In this document: positions 38,049 to 47,383 of the stretch, piece by piece
Position numbering within the stretch: the first letter of the stretch is position 1
Layout of the letters: the number at the start of each line of letters is the position of its first letter
Source: an uncultured Pelagibacteraceae bacterium
Lineage (GTDB): Bacteria; Pseudomonadota; Alphaproteobacteria; Pelagibacterales; AG-422-B15
Reading direction: 5' to 3'
Length of the DNA stretch: 64,000 nucleotides
Assembly (NCBI GenBank): GCA_902517885.1
Contig: CABYDZ010000001.1
Location: 62,001-126,000, forward strand
Notes under the pieces: generated by a model
What the model saw: the letters and a program-made list of their open reading frames with translations, nothing else
Database searches by the model: none
Told to the model about the DNA's origin: nothing
Translations under genes and position numbers: made by a program

Positions 38049-38842
38049 GCAGCACCCCACATGTAAGGAATTTTACCATTCATCATGATTGATACGATAT
38101 TTTTTGTAAATTTTTTTAAATAATAGTTATTAGATGAAATACTTCTTATTATTATCTTACCATCCCACTCTGAAATACCAGTAGTTATACTTTTTTCATC
38201 ATGTATATTATCTTTTAATACAGTATAAAATTTATTCATCTCTGAACCGAGTATTATTATTGTATTAATTGCAATATTATCGTTAAGCATAAATTTACTT
38301 TTCCGCATTCTTTTTATATTATCTTCAAAGCCATTGATTTCAAGGTGAGCAATTTTATTATCATTAAATATTTTCCATCGATCAGAGTAGTAACCTTTTT
38401 CAATCGTTTCATGCATTGCTGATCTTCCATAAACAACTGTTTCACAGAAAAATAAATTTGAATTATTCAAAAGATTGATATCAATTTGACGTCTTAGGTT
38501 GCAGTTATCAAAGAGGATTGTTTCATTTGGTATCCAAAAAAGAGTACTGTTATCAATGTTAATTGTATATTTAAGTTCAGCCGCATCTCCATATCCACTG
38601 TATACCTTCTCTGCAGCCTGACTTGTAGTGAGCATATGTGTATTGTGTAAATCTATATTGATATTAAACTTATCTCCACTTGTTACACCCCCAGATGTAT
38701 TAACTAAAACTATTTGAGACAAATTAGAGTAGGATTGAGGTAGTAAAGCTTTAAGGCATCCTTGCTGATATAATCTTTCAACATCATTATTTATAAACTC
38801 TGCATCAATTGTGCCTACAGATTTTTGAAGATTTACTATCAT
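38045..38842 (-). CDS. ureD: Urease accessory protein UreD (UreH)
   Basis: 265 residues from the ATG at 38842 ([13 protein letters not shown]); a TTG nine codons upstream (38869) is the alternative start, and neither has a good SD. The conserved core [21 protein letters not shown] (here IVLVNTSGG) and [23 protein letters not shown] is clear, as is [22 protein letters not shown]. UreD binds apo-urease and channels nickel from UreG. The C-terminal half is diverged, AT-rich and lysine/asparagine-rich. It leads the operon, divergent from urtA. Confidence 0.92.
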   Translation of the reverse strand: MIVNLQKSVGTIDAEFINNDVERLYQQGCLKALLPQSYSNLSQIVLVNTSGGVTSGDKFNINIDLHNTHMLTTSQAAEKVYSGYGDAAELKYTINIDNSTLFWIPNETILFDNCNLRRQIDINLLNNSNLFFCETVVYGRSAMHETIEKGYYSDRWKIFNDNKIAHLEINGFEDNIKRMRKSKFMLNDNIAINTIIILGSEMNKFYTVLKDNIHDEKSITTGISEWDGKIIIRSISSNNYYLKKFTKNIVSIMMNGKIPYMWGAA

Positions 38843-38871
38843 GAAATTATCATAGTGTTTTAATTTCAAGT

Positions 38872-38887
38872 TGACAAATAATTGTCA
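38872..38887. promoter_or_regulatory. Palindrome TGACAA-ATAA-TTGTCA between urease and urea-transporter operons
   Basis: Six-base perfect arms with a four-base spacer, 30 bases upstream of the preferred ureD ATG and about 156 bases upstream of the urtA start. TTGACA at 38871 could also be a -35 hexamer for the plus strand. The location between two divergent nitrogen-scavenging operons suggests an operator, but the regulator is not identified. Confidence 0.4.
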
Positions 38888-39043
38888 TTTATTTTTATCA
38901 CTAAAATTACAGATACTAATTAGTAATATAAAAATTACGTTTAAATATTTTTTTTGAAGATGTCATGTTGGCAAGTGTAAAGATTCGTATCACTAATTTT
39001 TTTAAGAAATTATGTAGCAGTTAAAAAAATGAAAGGACGAATA

Positions 39044-40309
39044 ATGATCAAGAAAATTATAGTTGTTATGTCATTTTTCTTTTTTAGTATCACTGCGTAT
39101 GCAGATACTATCAAAGTTGGCATATTACACTCGCTGTCGGGTACGATGGCAATCTCAGAGACAACGTTAAAAGATACAATGTTAATGTTGATCGATGAAC
39201 AAAATGAAAAGGGCGGTATTCTGGGAAAAAAACTGGAAGCAGTAGTCGTTGATCCTGCTTCAGATTGGCCACTTTTTGCTGAAAAAGCTCGAGAACTAAT
39301 AACTGTCAATGATGTTGATGTAATGTTTGGCTGCTGGACTTCTGTGTCTAGAAAGTCTGTATTACCCGTAATTGAAGAACTTAACGGATTACTTTTTTAT
39401 CCAGTTCAATATGAGGGTGAAGAAAGCTCAAAAAATGTATTTTATACCGGAGCCGCTCCAAACCAACAAGCTATACCAGCTACTGATTACTATCTAGAAG
39501 AACTAGGCATTGAAAAGTTCGCATTACTTGGAACTGACTATGTTTATCCTAGAACAACAAACAAAATTCTAAATCAATATTTAATTGATAAAGGAATTCC
39601 TGAATCTGATATTTTTGTAAATTACACACCTTTTGGTCACTCGGATTGGTCGAAAATTGTTGCTGATGTTGTAGCACTTGGGGCTGATGGAAAGAAGGTA
39701 GGTGTTATTTCAACTATTAACGGTGATGCAAACATTGGATTTTATAAAGAACTTGCAGCTGCAGGCGTGAACGCTGAAGACATACCAGTTGTCGCGTTCT
39801 CAGTTGGTGAAGAGGAATTATCCGGACTTGATACAAAAAATTTGGTTGGCCATCTAGCTGCGTGGAATTATTTTCAATCAGCTGAATCCGATTTAAATAC
39901 AGCATTTATCAAAAACTGGAAAAGCACTATGGGATCAGAAAGAGTTACTAATGACCCGATGGAAGCGCACGTGATTGGATTTAACATGTATGTAAAAGCA
40001 GTGGAAAAAGCTGGAACTACTGATGTAGATGCAGTTAGAGAAGCTATGTATGGAATTACAGTTCCAAATCTCACGGGTGGAACTGCAGAAATGCTCCCAA
40101 ATCATCATCTCTCTAAACCTGTTTTAATAGGTGAGATCCTTGAGGATGGTCAGTTTGATATAATTAGCCAAACGACCGAGGTTCCAGGAGATGCATGGAC
40201 AGATCACTTAGTAGAGTCAGCTGTTTTAAAATCAGATTGGCAAAGCTTAGGTTGTGGGATGTATAATACTTCGACCAGCAGCTGTGTTCAGTTAAAGTCT
40301 AACTACTAA
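39044..40309 (+). CDS. urtA: Urea ABC transporter substrate-binding protein UrtA
   Basis: 421 residues from the second ATG (MIKKIIVVMSFFFF), chosen because AAGGA lies eight bases before it; the ATG at 39029 is the alternative. A signal peptide ends AYA before DTIKVGILHSLSGTMAISE. MLIDEQNEKGGILGKKLEAVVVDPASDWPLFAEKARELI, FGCWTSVSRKSVLPV and LLFYPVQYEGEESSKNVFYTGAAPNQQAIPA are UrtA hallmarks rather than general branched-chain amino-acid binding protein features. It captures urea in the periplasm for the adjacent permeases and feeds the divergent urease. A terminator-like hairpin follows. Confidence 0.95.
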   Translation: MIKKIIVVMSFFFFSITAYADTIKVGILHSLSGTMAISETTLKDTMLMLIDEQNEKGGILGKKLEAVVVDPASDWPLFAEKARELITVNDVDVMFGCWTSVSRKSVLPVIEELNGLLFYPVQYEGEESSKNVFYTGAAPNQQAIPATDYYLEELGIEKFALLGTDYVYPRTTNKILNQYLIDKGIPESDIFVNYTPFGHSDWSKIVADVVALGADGKKVGVISTINGDANIGFYKELAAAGVNAEDIPVVAFSVGEEELSGLDTKNLVGHLAAWNYFQSAESDLNTAFIKNWKSTMGSERVTNDPMEAHVIGFNMYVKAVEKAGTTDVDAVREAMYGITVPNLTGGTAEMLPNHHLSKPVLIGEILEDGQFDIISQTTEVPGDAWTDHLVESAVLKSDWQSLGCGMYNTSTSSCVQLKSNY

Positions 40310-40322
40310 TTTTAACCTAAAT

Positions 40323-40364
40323 AAAACGCTGTAAAGAATAGTTAATATTCTTTATGGCGTTTTT
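40323..40364 (+). terminator. Attenuator/terminator hairpin between urtA and urtB
   Basis: Stem of 18 pairs (two G-U wobbles): AAAACGCTGTAAAGAATA at 40323-40340, five-base loop, and its partner at 40346-40363 ending GGCGTTTT, followed by one more T. It ends six bases before the urtB ATG. It should terminate most transcripts after urtA while letting some continue, raising binding protein over permease. Confidence 0.75.
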
Positions 40365-40369
40365 AAATT

Positions 40370-42382
40370 ATGAAAATTAAATTTTATATAATTTTTCTGT
40401 ATGTTTTTTTTGTAAATCTACCAGCAGTTGCTCACCATGATGAATTCAATATATTCTTAATAGAAAATTCAGAGAATATAATTAAGAGTTCAGCAAAAAC
40501 TGTTGATTCTATACTAAGAGACATACAAAGTTTTGATGATGAAATTGTTTCAAGATTTTTAGAATTGTGGAAATCGAAGAGTCTCTACTATATAAAAGAT
40601 ACGAAACAAGTAGTTATAGTTAATGAAAATGAAGAGTCACTTGACGCCTTAGAAATAGATGGTCTTACTAGGATCGGCAATTACAGCAAAAAAGAAATCA
40701 AAAAGATTAAACCCAACAGTGGAGTAAGAGCAAAAATAGACTCTATTTTAGTAAAATACCAAATATCTAATTCAGATATTAATGTACGACAAAAAAGCAT
40801 AGAAAGCTTAAAAAGAAATATCCGGCCTGAACATTTGGAAGTGTTACAAGATGCTTACATAAATGAGTCAGATGCAGAACTAAAAACTGTTATTGATCGA
40901 TTGCTAAAATTTGCAATTGTTAAGTACTCCGACTCGAATGATAAAAAATTAGAAATAATCGAGTCTTTTAAAGGCGATACTGCGATCGAAATAAGGGCTT
41001 CTCTAAATCAACTCCTCAATTCTTCAGAAGTGAAAGTCGGCATCTCTCTTCCTAATAATAAAAATATTGCTAGGGTAATTGTGCCTGGTTTTACAATCAA
41101 AAATAGTAATGGAACATCGGGTACAACTAATTTTTTTAATGAAGATGTTGAGATATCAATTAATGATGCATATGACAAATTATATGCAGATAATCTAGTT
41201 TATAAAAAAAGGATTACCCAAGAAGAATTAAAGAAAATATTAGAACAAAATATTAGCGGAGATACTATTGGAGGATATTCTATTAGTTCACTAGACAATG
41301 AACAATCTCGCATTGCTGCCTATAATAAATTAGTTGAAAATAATTTAGCACCTCCTTTTATTTCTGAAAATAAAATTAATGAAGAAGTAAACAAATTTAT
41401 ATTTTATTCGATTTACAATGAAACTTCTTCTGAAGTAACAAATGCCGCACTAAATACTCTAGCTAGTATAAATTTTAGAGTTCAGATCTATAAATATATT
41501 GACTTACTTATTGATGGTTTAAGTCTTGCATCAATCTATTTTCTTGGAGCAATTGGTTTAGCGATTACTTTTGGTGTAATGAGAGTAATCAATATGGCTC
41601 ATGGTGAATTTATCATGATGGGTGCCTATACGGGGTATGTTGTTCAACAATTTATAAGTAACCATACACTGTCACTTTTAGTTGCACTTCCCCTCGCATT
41701 TATAATTACATTTATAGCTGGAGTGATCATGGAAAGACTCGTTATACGTCATTTGTATCGTAAACCACTTGATACATTACTGGCCACTTTCGGGATCAGT
41801 ATTGCATTACAACAAATTGCAAAGAATATCTTCGGAACACAAGCAAGACCACTTACATCTCCATCGTGGCTTGATGGATCGCTCAGTCTGAGCGACGATC
41901 TATCGATCAGTTATATAAGAATTGCCATATTTATTTTGAGTCTAATATTTCTGGGTTTGTTGCTCTTTGTTATGAATCGTACCAGACTTGGATTGGAGAC
42001 TCGTGCAGTGACCCAAAATCCAGTGATGGCCTCCAACATGGGAATTAATCCTGAAAGAATAAATATGTTAACTTTTGGCTTTGGTTCAGGAATTGCAGGA
42101 ATTGCAGGAATTGCTATTGGACTTTTTTCTAAGGTTACATCTGAGCTTGGGTCTGAATATATAGTTCAGAGCTTTATGACAGTGGTTGTTGGAGGAGTGG
42201 GCAATATATGGGGCACATTAGCGGGAGCCTCACTAATCGGGTTCCTTCAAAAATTTATAGAATGGTTCAATCCATCTAATACTCTCGCAGCGCAAACTTA
42301 TATGATCATCTTTATTATTTTATTTATACAATTTAGACCAAAAGGGATAGTAGCCCTTAAAGGGAGAGCAGCTGATGACTAA
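40370..42382 (+). CDS. urtB: Urea ABC transporter permease UrtB with long extracytoplasmic N-terminus
   Basis: 670 residues against roughly 520-550 usually. A signal peptide (to about residue 22, AVAHHDEF) leads into an approximately 340-residue soluble region with HEAT-like alpha repeats (QISNSDINVRQKSIESLKRNIRPEHLEVL and similar). It includes an extra stretch around residues 225-340 that repeats the helical pattern with NISGDTIGGYSISSLDNEQSR. The LivH-like permease follows (SIYFLGAIGLAITFGVMRVINMAHGEFIMMGAYTGY, EAA-type region RAVTQNPVMASNMGINPERI). It forms the urea channel with UrtC, whose gene it overlaps by eight bases. Confidence 0.92.
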   Translation: MKIKFYIIFLYVFFVNLPAVAHHDEFNIFLIENSENIIKSSAKTVDSILRDIQSFDDEIVSRFLELWKSKSLYYIKDTKQVVIVNENEESLDALEIDGLTRIGNYSKKEIKKIKPNSGVRAKIDSILVKYQISNSDINVRQKSIESLKRNIRPEHLEVLQDAYINESDAELKTVIDRLLKFAIVKYSDSNDKKLEIIESFKGDTAIEIRASLNQLLNSSEVKVGISLPNNKNIARVIVPGFTIKNSNGTSGTTNFFNEDVEISINDAYDKLYADNLVYKKRITQEELKKILEQNISGDTIGGYSISSLDNEQSRIAAYNKLVENNLAPPFISENKINEEVNKFIFYSIYNETSSEVTNAALNTLASINFRVQIYKYIDLLIDGLSLASIYFLGAIGLAITFGVMRVINMAHGEFIMMGAYTGYVVQQFISNHTLSLLVALPLAFIITFIAGVIMERLVIRHLYRKPLDTLLATFGISIALQQIAKNIFGTQARPLTSPSWLDGSLSLSDDLSISYIRIAIFILSLIFLGLLLFVMNRTRLGLETRAVTQNPVMASNMGINPERINMLTFGFGSGIAGIAGIAIGLFSKVTSELGSEYIVQSFMTVVVGGVGNIWGTLAGASLIGFLQKFIEWFNPSNTLAAQTYMIIFIILFIQFRPKGIVALKGRAADD

Positions 42383-43544
42383 TTCAATAAATGATTTACT
42401 AGCTCGACACACATTAATTTTTACAATAGTTGTTATTATATTTTCTCTGTTTATAACTTTTTTTAGTGAACCTTACGGAAACGGATTAATATCTACTAGT
42501 TTTGTCAAAACTTTAGGCAAAACTGTTTGTCTATGCATAATTGCTCTGGCAATGGATGTGGTATGGGGTTATTGCGGAATTCTGTCTCTAGGGCATTTCG
42601 CCTTTTTTGGACTTGGTGGTTACATGATTGGAATGTGGCTAATGTATGAGCGAACAGCCATTATTGTTCAGGAGGCTGCCACTAATGAGTTGCTTCCATT
42701 AACCGAAACCGAATTATCAAATGCCATTGGAAACCAGATTTTTGGAGTTGTCGGTGGCTATGAAATACCATCCATATGGATGTTTGCAGATAGTCTTGGT
42801 TTACAATTGATTTTGGTTATTGCAGTACCTGGTATTCTTGCATTTATATTTGGGTGGCTTGCATTCAGGTCGAGAGTAACTGGAGTTTATCTCTCAATTT
42901 TAACTCAAGCATTAACTTTAGCTCTATCACTATATTTATTTCAAAATGACAGTGGTCTAAGGGGTAATAATGGCCTCTCAGGTTTGCAGAATATTCCTGG
43001 CATTGAGTATTTAGGACAAGAGGTCATATCCATAGGGTTTTTTTGGGCAAGTTGTATTTTTCTAATATCTATTTTTTTACTTTTTCATTCACTTATGAAA
43101 AGCAAGTTTGGATTAATTATTACATCAATAAGAGATAACGAAACACGAGTAAGGTTCTTAGGGTATAATGTCGAAATATATAAATTATTTATATTTGTGT
43201 TAACAGCAATAATCTCAAGTATTGCTGGTGCTCTTTATTACCCTCAAGCAGGTATAATTAATCCTGCAGAGCTTGCGCCTATTGCATCGATCTATCTCGC
43301 TGTATGGGTTGCTATTGGAGGAAGAGGAAAATTGTATGGAGCAATCATTGGTGCCGCTTTTGTTTCATTATTTTCGTCATGGTTTACTGGTGGACAAGCA
43401 CCCGATATTCCTTTGGGCATATTTACTATAGAATGGGTGAATTGGTGGACGGTGTTGTTAGGGTTTGGATTTGTATTAATCACAATTTTTAGTGAAAATG
43501 GAATAATTGGTTTTTTAAGAAATATATTTGTTAAGGAAAAATGA
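42375..43544 (+). CDS. urtC: Urea ABC transporter permease UrtC
   Basis: 389 residues, LivM-like, with eight to ten membrane segments. GYCGILSLGHFAFFGLGGYMIGMWLMYERT and the periplasmic stretch between TM2 and TM3 are typical of UrtC. NDSGLRGNNGLSGLQNIPG and SIRDNETRVRFLGYNVEIYKLFIFVLTA (coupling loop) follow. It overlaps urtB by eight bases and urtD by four. Confidence 0.94.
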   Translation: MTNSINDLLARHTLIFTIVVIIFSLFITFFSEPYGNGLISTSFVKTLGKTVCLCIIALAMDVVWGYCGILSLGHFAFFGLGGYMIGMWLMYERTAIIVQEAATNELLPLTETELSNAIGNQIFGVVGGYEIPSIWMFADSLGLQLILVIAVPGILAFIFGWLAFRSRVTGVYLSILTQALTLALSLYLFQNDSGLRGNNGLSGLQNIPGIEYLGQEVISIGFFWASCIFLISIFLLFHSLMKSKFGLIITSIRDNETRVRFLGYNVEIYKLFIFVLTAIISSIAGALYYPQAGIINPAELAPIASIYLAVWVAIGGRGKLYGAIIGAAFVSLFSSWFTGGQAPDIPLGIFTIEWVNWWTVLLGFGFVLITIFSENGIIGFLRNIFVKEK

Positions 43545-44323
43545 ATACTTTATTGAAAGTTGAAAAAATCTCGGTTTCATTTGATGGCTTTAAAGCTATT
43601 AATAGTTTGAGTTACAGCATTGGTAAAAATGAACTCAAAGCGATTATTGGACCTAATGGAGCTGGAAAAACTACCTTTATGGATATAATTACGGGCCAAA
43701 CTAAACCAGATGAAGGTAAAGTATTATTTGGTGAACGAAGCGTATGGCTTGAAAGTGATCAAAAATATCAAGTCGTTTGGGATGAAAATCTTCTAATGAA
43801 AAGTGAGTCTCAAATAGCATTACTAGGTATAGGAAGAAAATTTCAACGTCCTACTGTATTTGAGCTAAAAACAGTATTTGAAAATTTATTTATATCCATG
43901 AAGAAAAATAGAAGTCCTTTCAGTGTTTTATTCCAAAAATTAAATAGAGATGAAAAAAATCTAATAGAAAAAATACTAGGTGAAATTAGTCTTAAAAATG
44001 AACAAGATAGAATTGCTGGCGAGTTATCACACGGTCAAAAGCAGTGGTTAGAAATAGGAATGCTATTAACTCAAGAACCAAAGCTATTATTAATTGATGA
44101 ACCAGCAGCTGGAATGACTTCTAATGAAAGAAGACAGACAGTTGAGATTCTAAAAAAATTATCTGCAGATAAATCAGTTATTGTTGTTGAGCATGATATG
44201 GAATTTGTAAAAGATCTTGAATGTGAGGTTACTGTATTGCATGAAGGTTCAATTCTTTCAGAGGGTTCTATAGAACACGTGTCCTCTAATAATGAAGTAA
44301 TTGAGGTATATCTAGGAAGATAG
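43541..44323 (+). CDS. urtD: Urea ABC transporter ATP-binding protein UrtD
   Basis: 260 residues. Walker A is GPNGAGKTTFMDIITGQ, followed by RKFQRPTVFELKTVFENL, the signature LSHGQKQWLEIGMLL (the HGQ form typical of UrtD) and Walker B LLLIDEPAAGM; the switch His is in VEHDMEFV. It overlaps urtC by four bases and is two bases upstream of urtE. UrtD and UrtE drive the UrtBC permease pair. Confidence 0.95.
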   Translation: MNTLLKVEKISVSFDGFKAINSLSYSIGKNELKAIIGPNGAGKTTFMDIITGQTKPDEGKVLFGERSVWLESDQKYQVVWDENLLMKSESQIALLGIGRKFQRPTVFELKTVFENLFISMKKNRSPFSVLFQKLNRDEKNLIEKILGEISLKNEQDRIAGELSHGQKQWLEIGMLLTQEPKLLLIDEPAAGMTSNERRQTVEILKKLSADKSVIVVEHDMEFVKDLECEVTVLHEGSILSEGSIEHVSSNNEVIEVYLGR

Positions 44324-44325
44324 TC

Positions 44326-45021
44326 ATGATTGATATAAGTAATTTGAATTTTTACTATGGTTCTTCTCAGATATTATTTGATGTTTCACTCAAAGCGAAA
44401 AATAAAGAAATTACTTGTTTAATGGGTTCAAATGGAGTTGGTAAAACATCTTTATTAAAGTTTTTATCAGGAATCTATCCTTCAAAGTCAGGAAATTATC
44501 TTTTTGAAGGGGATAATGTAACTAACTTTAGCTCCCACCAACTTGCTAAGAGAGGAGTAGGGTATGTTCCTCAAGGCCGTTTTATATTTCCATTATTATC
44601 TGTCAAAGAGAATTTAGAAACTGGTTTTGCATGTTTAAAACGTGATGAACATTTCATACCTGATGAAATTTTTGATCTTTTTCCAGTATTGAAACAAATG
44701 ATAAATAGAAGAGGTGGAGATTTATCAGGAGGTCAACAACAGCAATTAGCAATTGCAAGAGCAATGATTTCAAAACCAAAATTACTACTTATGGATGAAC
44801 CAACCGAAGGAATACAGCCAAACATCATCCAGCAAATTGGAGAAGTCATAAAATATTTAAAAGATGAGCAGGGAATGACCATACTATTAGTTGAGCAATA
44901 TTTTGATTTTGCATTTGATTTAGCAGATTATATCTATGTCATGAAAAGAGGAAAAATTATTACTGAATCAAAGAAAGAGAGTCTGGATAAATTGTCGTTT
45001 AAAAATGAAGTATCAATTTGA
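44326..45021 (+). CDS. urtE: Urea ABC transporter ATP-binding protein UrtE
   Basis: 231 residues, LivF-like. Walker A GSNGVGKTSLLKFLSG, YVPQGRFIFPLLSVKENLETGF (UrtE-type Q-loop), signature LSGGQQQQLAIARAM, Walker B LLLMDEPTEGIQPNI and VEQYFDFAFDLADYIYVM. Last gene of the urt operon. Its 3' end overlaps the convergent oligopeptidase gene by nine bases, so there is no room for a separate terminator. Confidence 0.95.
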   Translation: MIDISNLNFYYGSSQILFDVSLKAKNKEITCLMGSNGVGKTSLLKFLSGIYPSKSGNYLFEGDNVTNFSSHQLAKRGVGYVPQGRFIFPLLSVKENLETGFACLKRDEHFIPDEIFDLFPVLKQMINRRGGDLSGGQQQQLAIARAMISKPKLLLMDEPTEGIQPNIIQQIGEVIKYLKDEQGMTILLVEQYFDFAFDLADYIYVMKRGKIITESKKESLDKLSFKNEVSI

Positions 45022-47052
45022 ATCTCTAGTCAAGCAAAGTAAAAAGGCATTATCGAGAGCGCTTTCTTCCATAGCATTTAATCGTCCACTTTTACCAGCA
45101 TGACCACCAACTAAATTCATTTTCATTAATATTGGATTATCTGAAGTACTGTTTTCTCTGAGTTTTGGAACATATTTTGCCGGTTCATAATACTGAACTT
45201 GAGAGTCATATAGACTGGATGTGACCAATACAGCGGGATAATTTGAAGGCTTAATATTGTCGTATGGCGAATAGCTTTTAATATAATTATATTCATCTTT
45301 ATTCGCTGGATTACCCCATTCTTTATACTCAAAAGTAGTCAGGGGAATTGTTTCATCTGACATAGTGGTGACCACATCCACAAAAGGAACTGCTGATATA
45401 ATACCTTTATATAAATCTGGTTCCATATTAATGATTGCACCCATTAACAGACCGCCGGCACTTCCACCCATCGCATATACATTTTTAGCATTGCCATACC
45501 CTTGTTTGATTAAAGATTTGGTTGCATCAATAAAATCATAAAATGTATTCTTTTTATTAAAAATTTTACCATCATCATACCACTGTCGCCCCATTTCAGA
45601 ACCACCTCGGATATTGGCGACAGCAAAAACGAAACCCCGATTGAGTAGGGGTAAGATGGACGTTCTAAAAGCTGCATCAATTATAATGCCATAAGAACCA
45701 TAGCCATAAATAAGGATGGGAGCTTGAGATAAGTCAGTTCCTTTTTTATATACTAGTGATACAGGAACTTTTGTATCATCACGGGCGGTAATTTTAAGTC
45801 TTTCAACCTCGTATAGATTTTCATCGTAATTGTTTACAGGCTGCTGCCATGCTAATTCACTCTTACCTGACTCAATATCCTCTTTGAATATTGAACTAGG
45901 TTTCTTTGGACTCGAATACCCATAGTAAAATTCAGTATCAAGGTACTCATTATTGGTCGCTAAATAACAAGAAAAGGCAGGGTCACTAAATTCAATATAA
46001 TTCCTATCGAGTGTTTCTCTGTTAATTTTTACTATCTTGGGCAGACCGTCTTCTCTTATCTCTAAATAAAGATATTGAGGAAAAGTGACAAAATCTTCAA
46101 TTAAAATAGCATCATCATGTTCAACTACAGTTTCCCACTCATTAAAATTATTAATTTGACTGATCGTGAATTTTAAAATTGAGAAGTTTTTTTTATTTTT
46201 TGCATTACTGCTGACATAGAAACACTCTGGTGTGTCTTCAATGGAATAAAGATGTTTATCGGATCGTTTGAGTACACAAAATGGTTGACTGAGTTCCTCA
46301 TCTAAATCAAGCAGCCACGTCTCTGAAGACTCAGTTTTACTGGTATAAATATTCAAATATTTCTTTGTCCGCGATTCATAAATATGAAGATGAAATTCCG
46401 GGTCATTTTCCTCATAGATTAAAACATCTTCTTTAGCATCAGTTCCAATTTTGTGTTTAAAAACCTTATTTTCTATCAAAGTAACAGGATCTTTTTGAGC
46501 ATAGTAAAATGAAGTATTTTTCTTATCCCAAACAATGCTCCCAGAGCTTCTCTCAACTTTACTGTCTATAATTTTGCCGGTCGTTAAATTTTTAACTTTT
46601 ATGTTGTATTCTCGTCGACCCGATAAATCTTCTGCATAAGCAATTAAAAGATTATTTGGTGATGGAGTTATTGACGTAATATTTATATAATCTAAATTCT
46701 CAGCCAGTGCATTTACATCAATAACTAACTCTTTAGTCCCATTGAGCTCTCGATAGTATGTTTTATATTGTTGTTCAGAGTTAATTTCAGAGTAATAGAG
46801 ATAATCTCCATATTTAATTTTCATTGAAACTTCTTTTGGTGGTATGAAACTAACTAATTCTTCATAAATTGTTTTTCGGCAATCATTATTTTTTTTAAAC
46901 CAATCTTCTAAGTACTGATTTTCTTCTTCTAAATAAGAAATAATTTCTGGATTTTTACGAGTATCATCTCTGAGCCAATAATAATCATCAACACGATTAT
47001 CGCCATGTGCAATATGGATTTTAGGAATTTTTTTTGGCTGAGGCGGTTTCAT
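45013..47052 (-). CDS. ptrB: Oligopeptidase B-type S9 serine peptidase
   Basis: 679 residues, full length for OpdB/PtrB. An N-terminal beta-propeller starts HGDNRVDDYYWLRDDTRKNPEIISYLEEEN, the family opening. The catalytic alpha/beta domain contains IYGYGSYGI, ANIRGGSEMGRQWYDDGKI, YAMGGSAGGLLMGAI (Ser nucleophile), YDSQVQYYEPAKYV (Asp) and GGHAGKSGR (His). It cleaves short peptides after basic residues; cytoplasmic or periplasmic location is not resolved, and no signal peptide is seen. The host tRNA-Thr 3' half lies downstream of its upstream side, 38 bases from its ATG. Confidence 0.93.
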   Translation of the reverse strand: MKPPQPKKIPKIHIAHGDNRVDDYYWLRDDTRKNPEIISYLEEENQYLEDWFKKNNDCRKTIYEELVSFIPPKEVSMKIKYGDYLYYSEINSEQQYKTYYRELNGTKELVIDVNALAENLDYINITSITPSPNNLLIAYAEDLSGRREYNIKVKNLTTGKIIDSKVERSSGSIVWDKKNTSFYYAQKDPVTLIENKVFKHKIGTDAKEDVLIYEENDPEFHLHIYESRTKKYLNIYTSKTESSETWLLDLDEELSQPFCVLKRSDKHLYSIEDTPECFYVSSNAKNKKNFSILKFTISQINNFNEWETVVEHDDAILIEDFVTFPQYLYLEIREDGLPKIVKINRETLDRNYIEFSDPAFSCYLATNNEYLDTEFYYGYSSPKKPSSIFKEDIESGKSELAWQQPVNNYDENLYEVERLKITARDDTKVPVSLVYKKGTDLSQAPILIYGYGSYGIIIDAAFRTSILPLLNRGFVFAVANIRGGSEMGRQWYDDGKIFNKKNTFYDFIDATKSLIKQGYGNAKNVYAMGGSAGGLLMGAIINMEPDLYKGIISAVPFVDVVTTMSDETIPLTTFEYKEWGNPANKDEYNYIKSYSPYDNIKPSNYPAVLVTSSLYDSQVQYYEPAKYVPKLRENSTSDNPILMKMNLVGGHAGKSGRLNAMEESALDNAFLLCLTRDSN

Positions 47053-47089
47053 TATTTTCTAATATGTTACTAGCATTTTTTCAATTTTA

Positions 47090-47134
47090 TGGTGCCCCCA
47101 ACCTGTACTGACCAGGTATCTACGCATTACCAAT
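47090..47134 (-). pseudogene. 3' half of a split tRNA-Thr(GGU) gene, with encoded CCA
   Basis: On the minus strand this runs from the anticodon loop (TTGGTAA) through the anticodon-stem 3' strand TGCGT, variable AGAT, T-stem ACCTG/CAGGT with loop GTCAGTA, the acceptor strand TGGGGGC, discriminator A and CCA. Its 5' partner is at 56297-56333: acceptor GCCCCCA pairs perfectly with TGGGGGC, and ACGCA with TGCGT, across 9.2 kb. The sequence immediately upstream on this strand (element DNA) does not supply a 5' half, so the gene is interrupted here. Confidence 0.88.
47127..47134. repeat. Left attachment core (attL) TTACCAAT
   Basis: Shared with 56297-56304. In the reconstituted gene the core covers the anticodon loop TTGGTAA and one stem base. 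Left of it is tRNA 3' half; right of it is element DNA (TGTTTGTGG). The flanking base differs on each side, which sets the limits of the repeat. Confidence 0.85.
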
Positions 47135-47266
47135 TGTTTGTGGTTTACTTTCTAGGGTTTTCACGCTAAGGTCAACTATATGTTTGAGAGGCAAAAAAGG
47201 CCAGTAAATATGGCTATTTTACAACATTTTCCTAGTTTTCCATTGTTTCAGACGATTACAAATATT

Positions 47267-47286
47267 TGGTGTAAATATGGTGTAAA
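47267..47286 (+). repeat. Left tandem arm-type repeat
   Basis: TGGTGTAAATATGGTGTAAA, two copies of an 11-base unit, 132 bases inside the left core. A 19/20 match in the same orientation lies at 56219-56238. Position near both ends and tandem layout suggest integrase arm-binding sites, as for lambda- and P4-type integrases. Confidence 0.65.
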
Positions 47287-47361
47287 GTTAGAATTGGTTA
47301 AAAATGGCGGGTTTTCTAGACCCGATACGAACCCTCTAAATAGGCCGGGTTTGTACATAGA

Positions 47362-47367
47362 TATGAT
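47362..47367 (+). promoter_or_regulatory. Candidate -10 box (TATGAT) for the element tRNA and integrase
   Basis: TATGAT lies 16 bases before the tRNA first base, leaving room for a start a few bases upstream of the tRNA. No good -35 hexamer is seen 17 bases upstream. The same transcript would carry the tRNA and the integrase message. Confidence 0.35.
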
Positions 47368-47383
47368 GTTGTCTCTCCACAAT

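Noticed and set aside
38049-38060. UreA ATG start at 38060
   Set aside because: It adds an atypical MGCC leader; the GTG at 38048 gives the family opening and a GTGA overlap with ureD.
38930-39000. Possible sigma-54 promoter for urtA (TTGGCAAGTG)
   Set aside because: The downstream GC element at the required spacing is missing.
47090-47134. Odd T-loop read as simple decay of a dead tRNA half
   Set aside because: The complete element tRNA has the same GTCAGTA loop with different but fully paired stems, so decay alone does not explain it.
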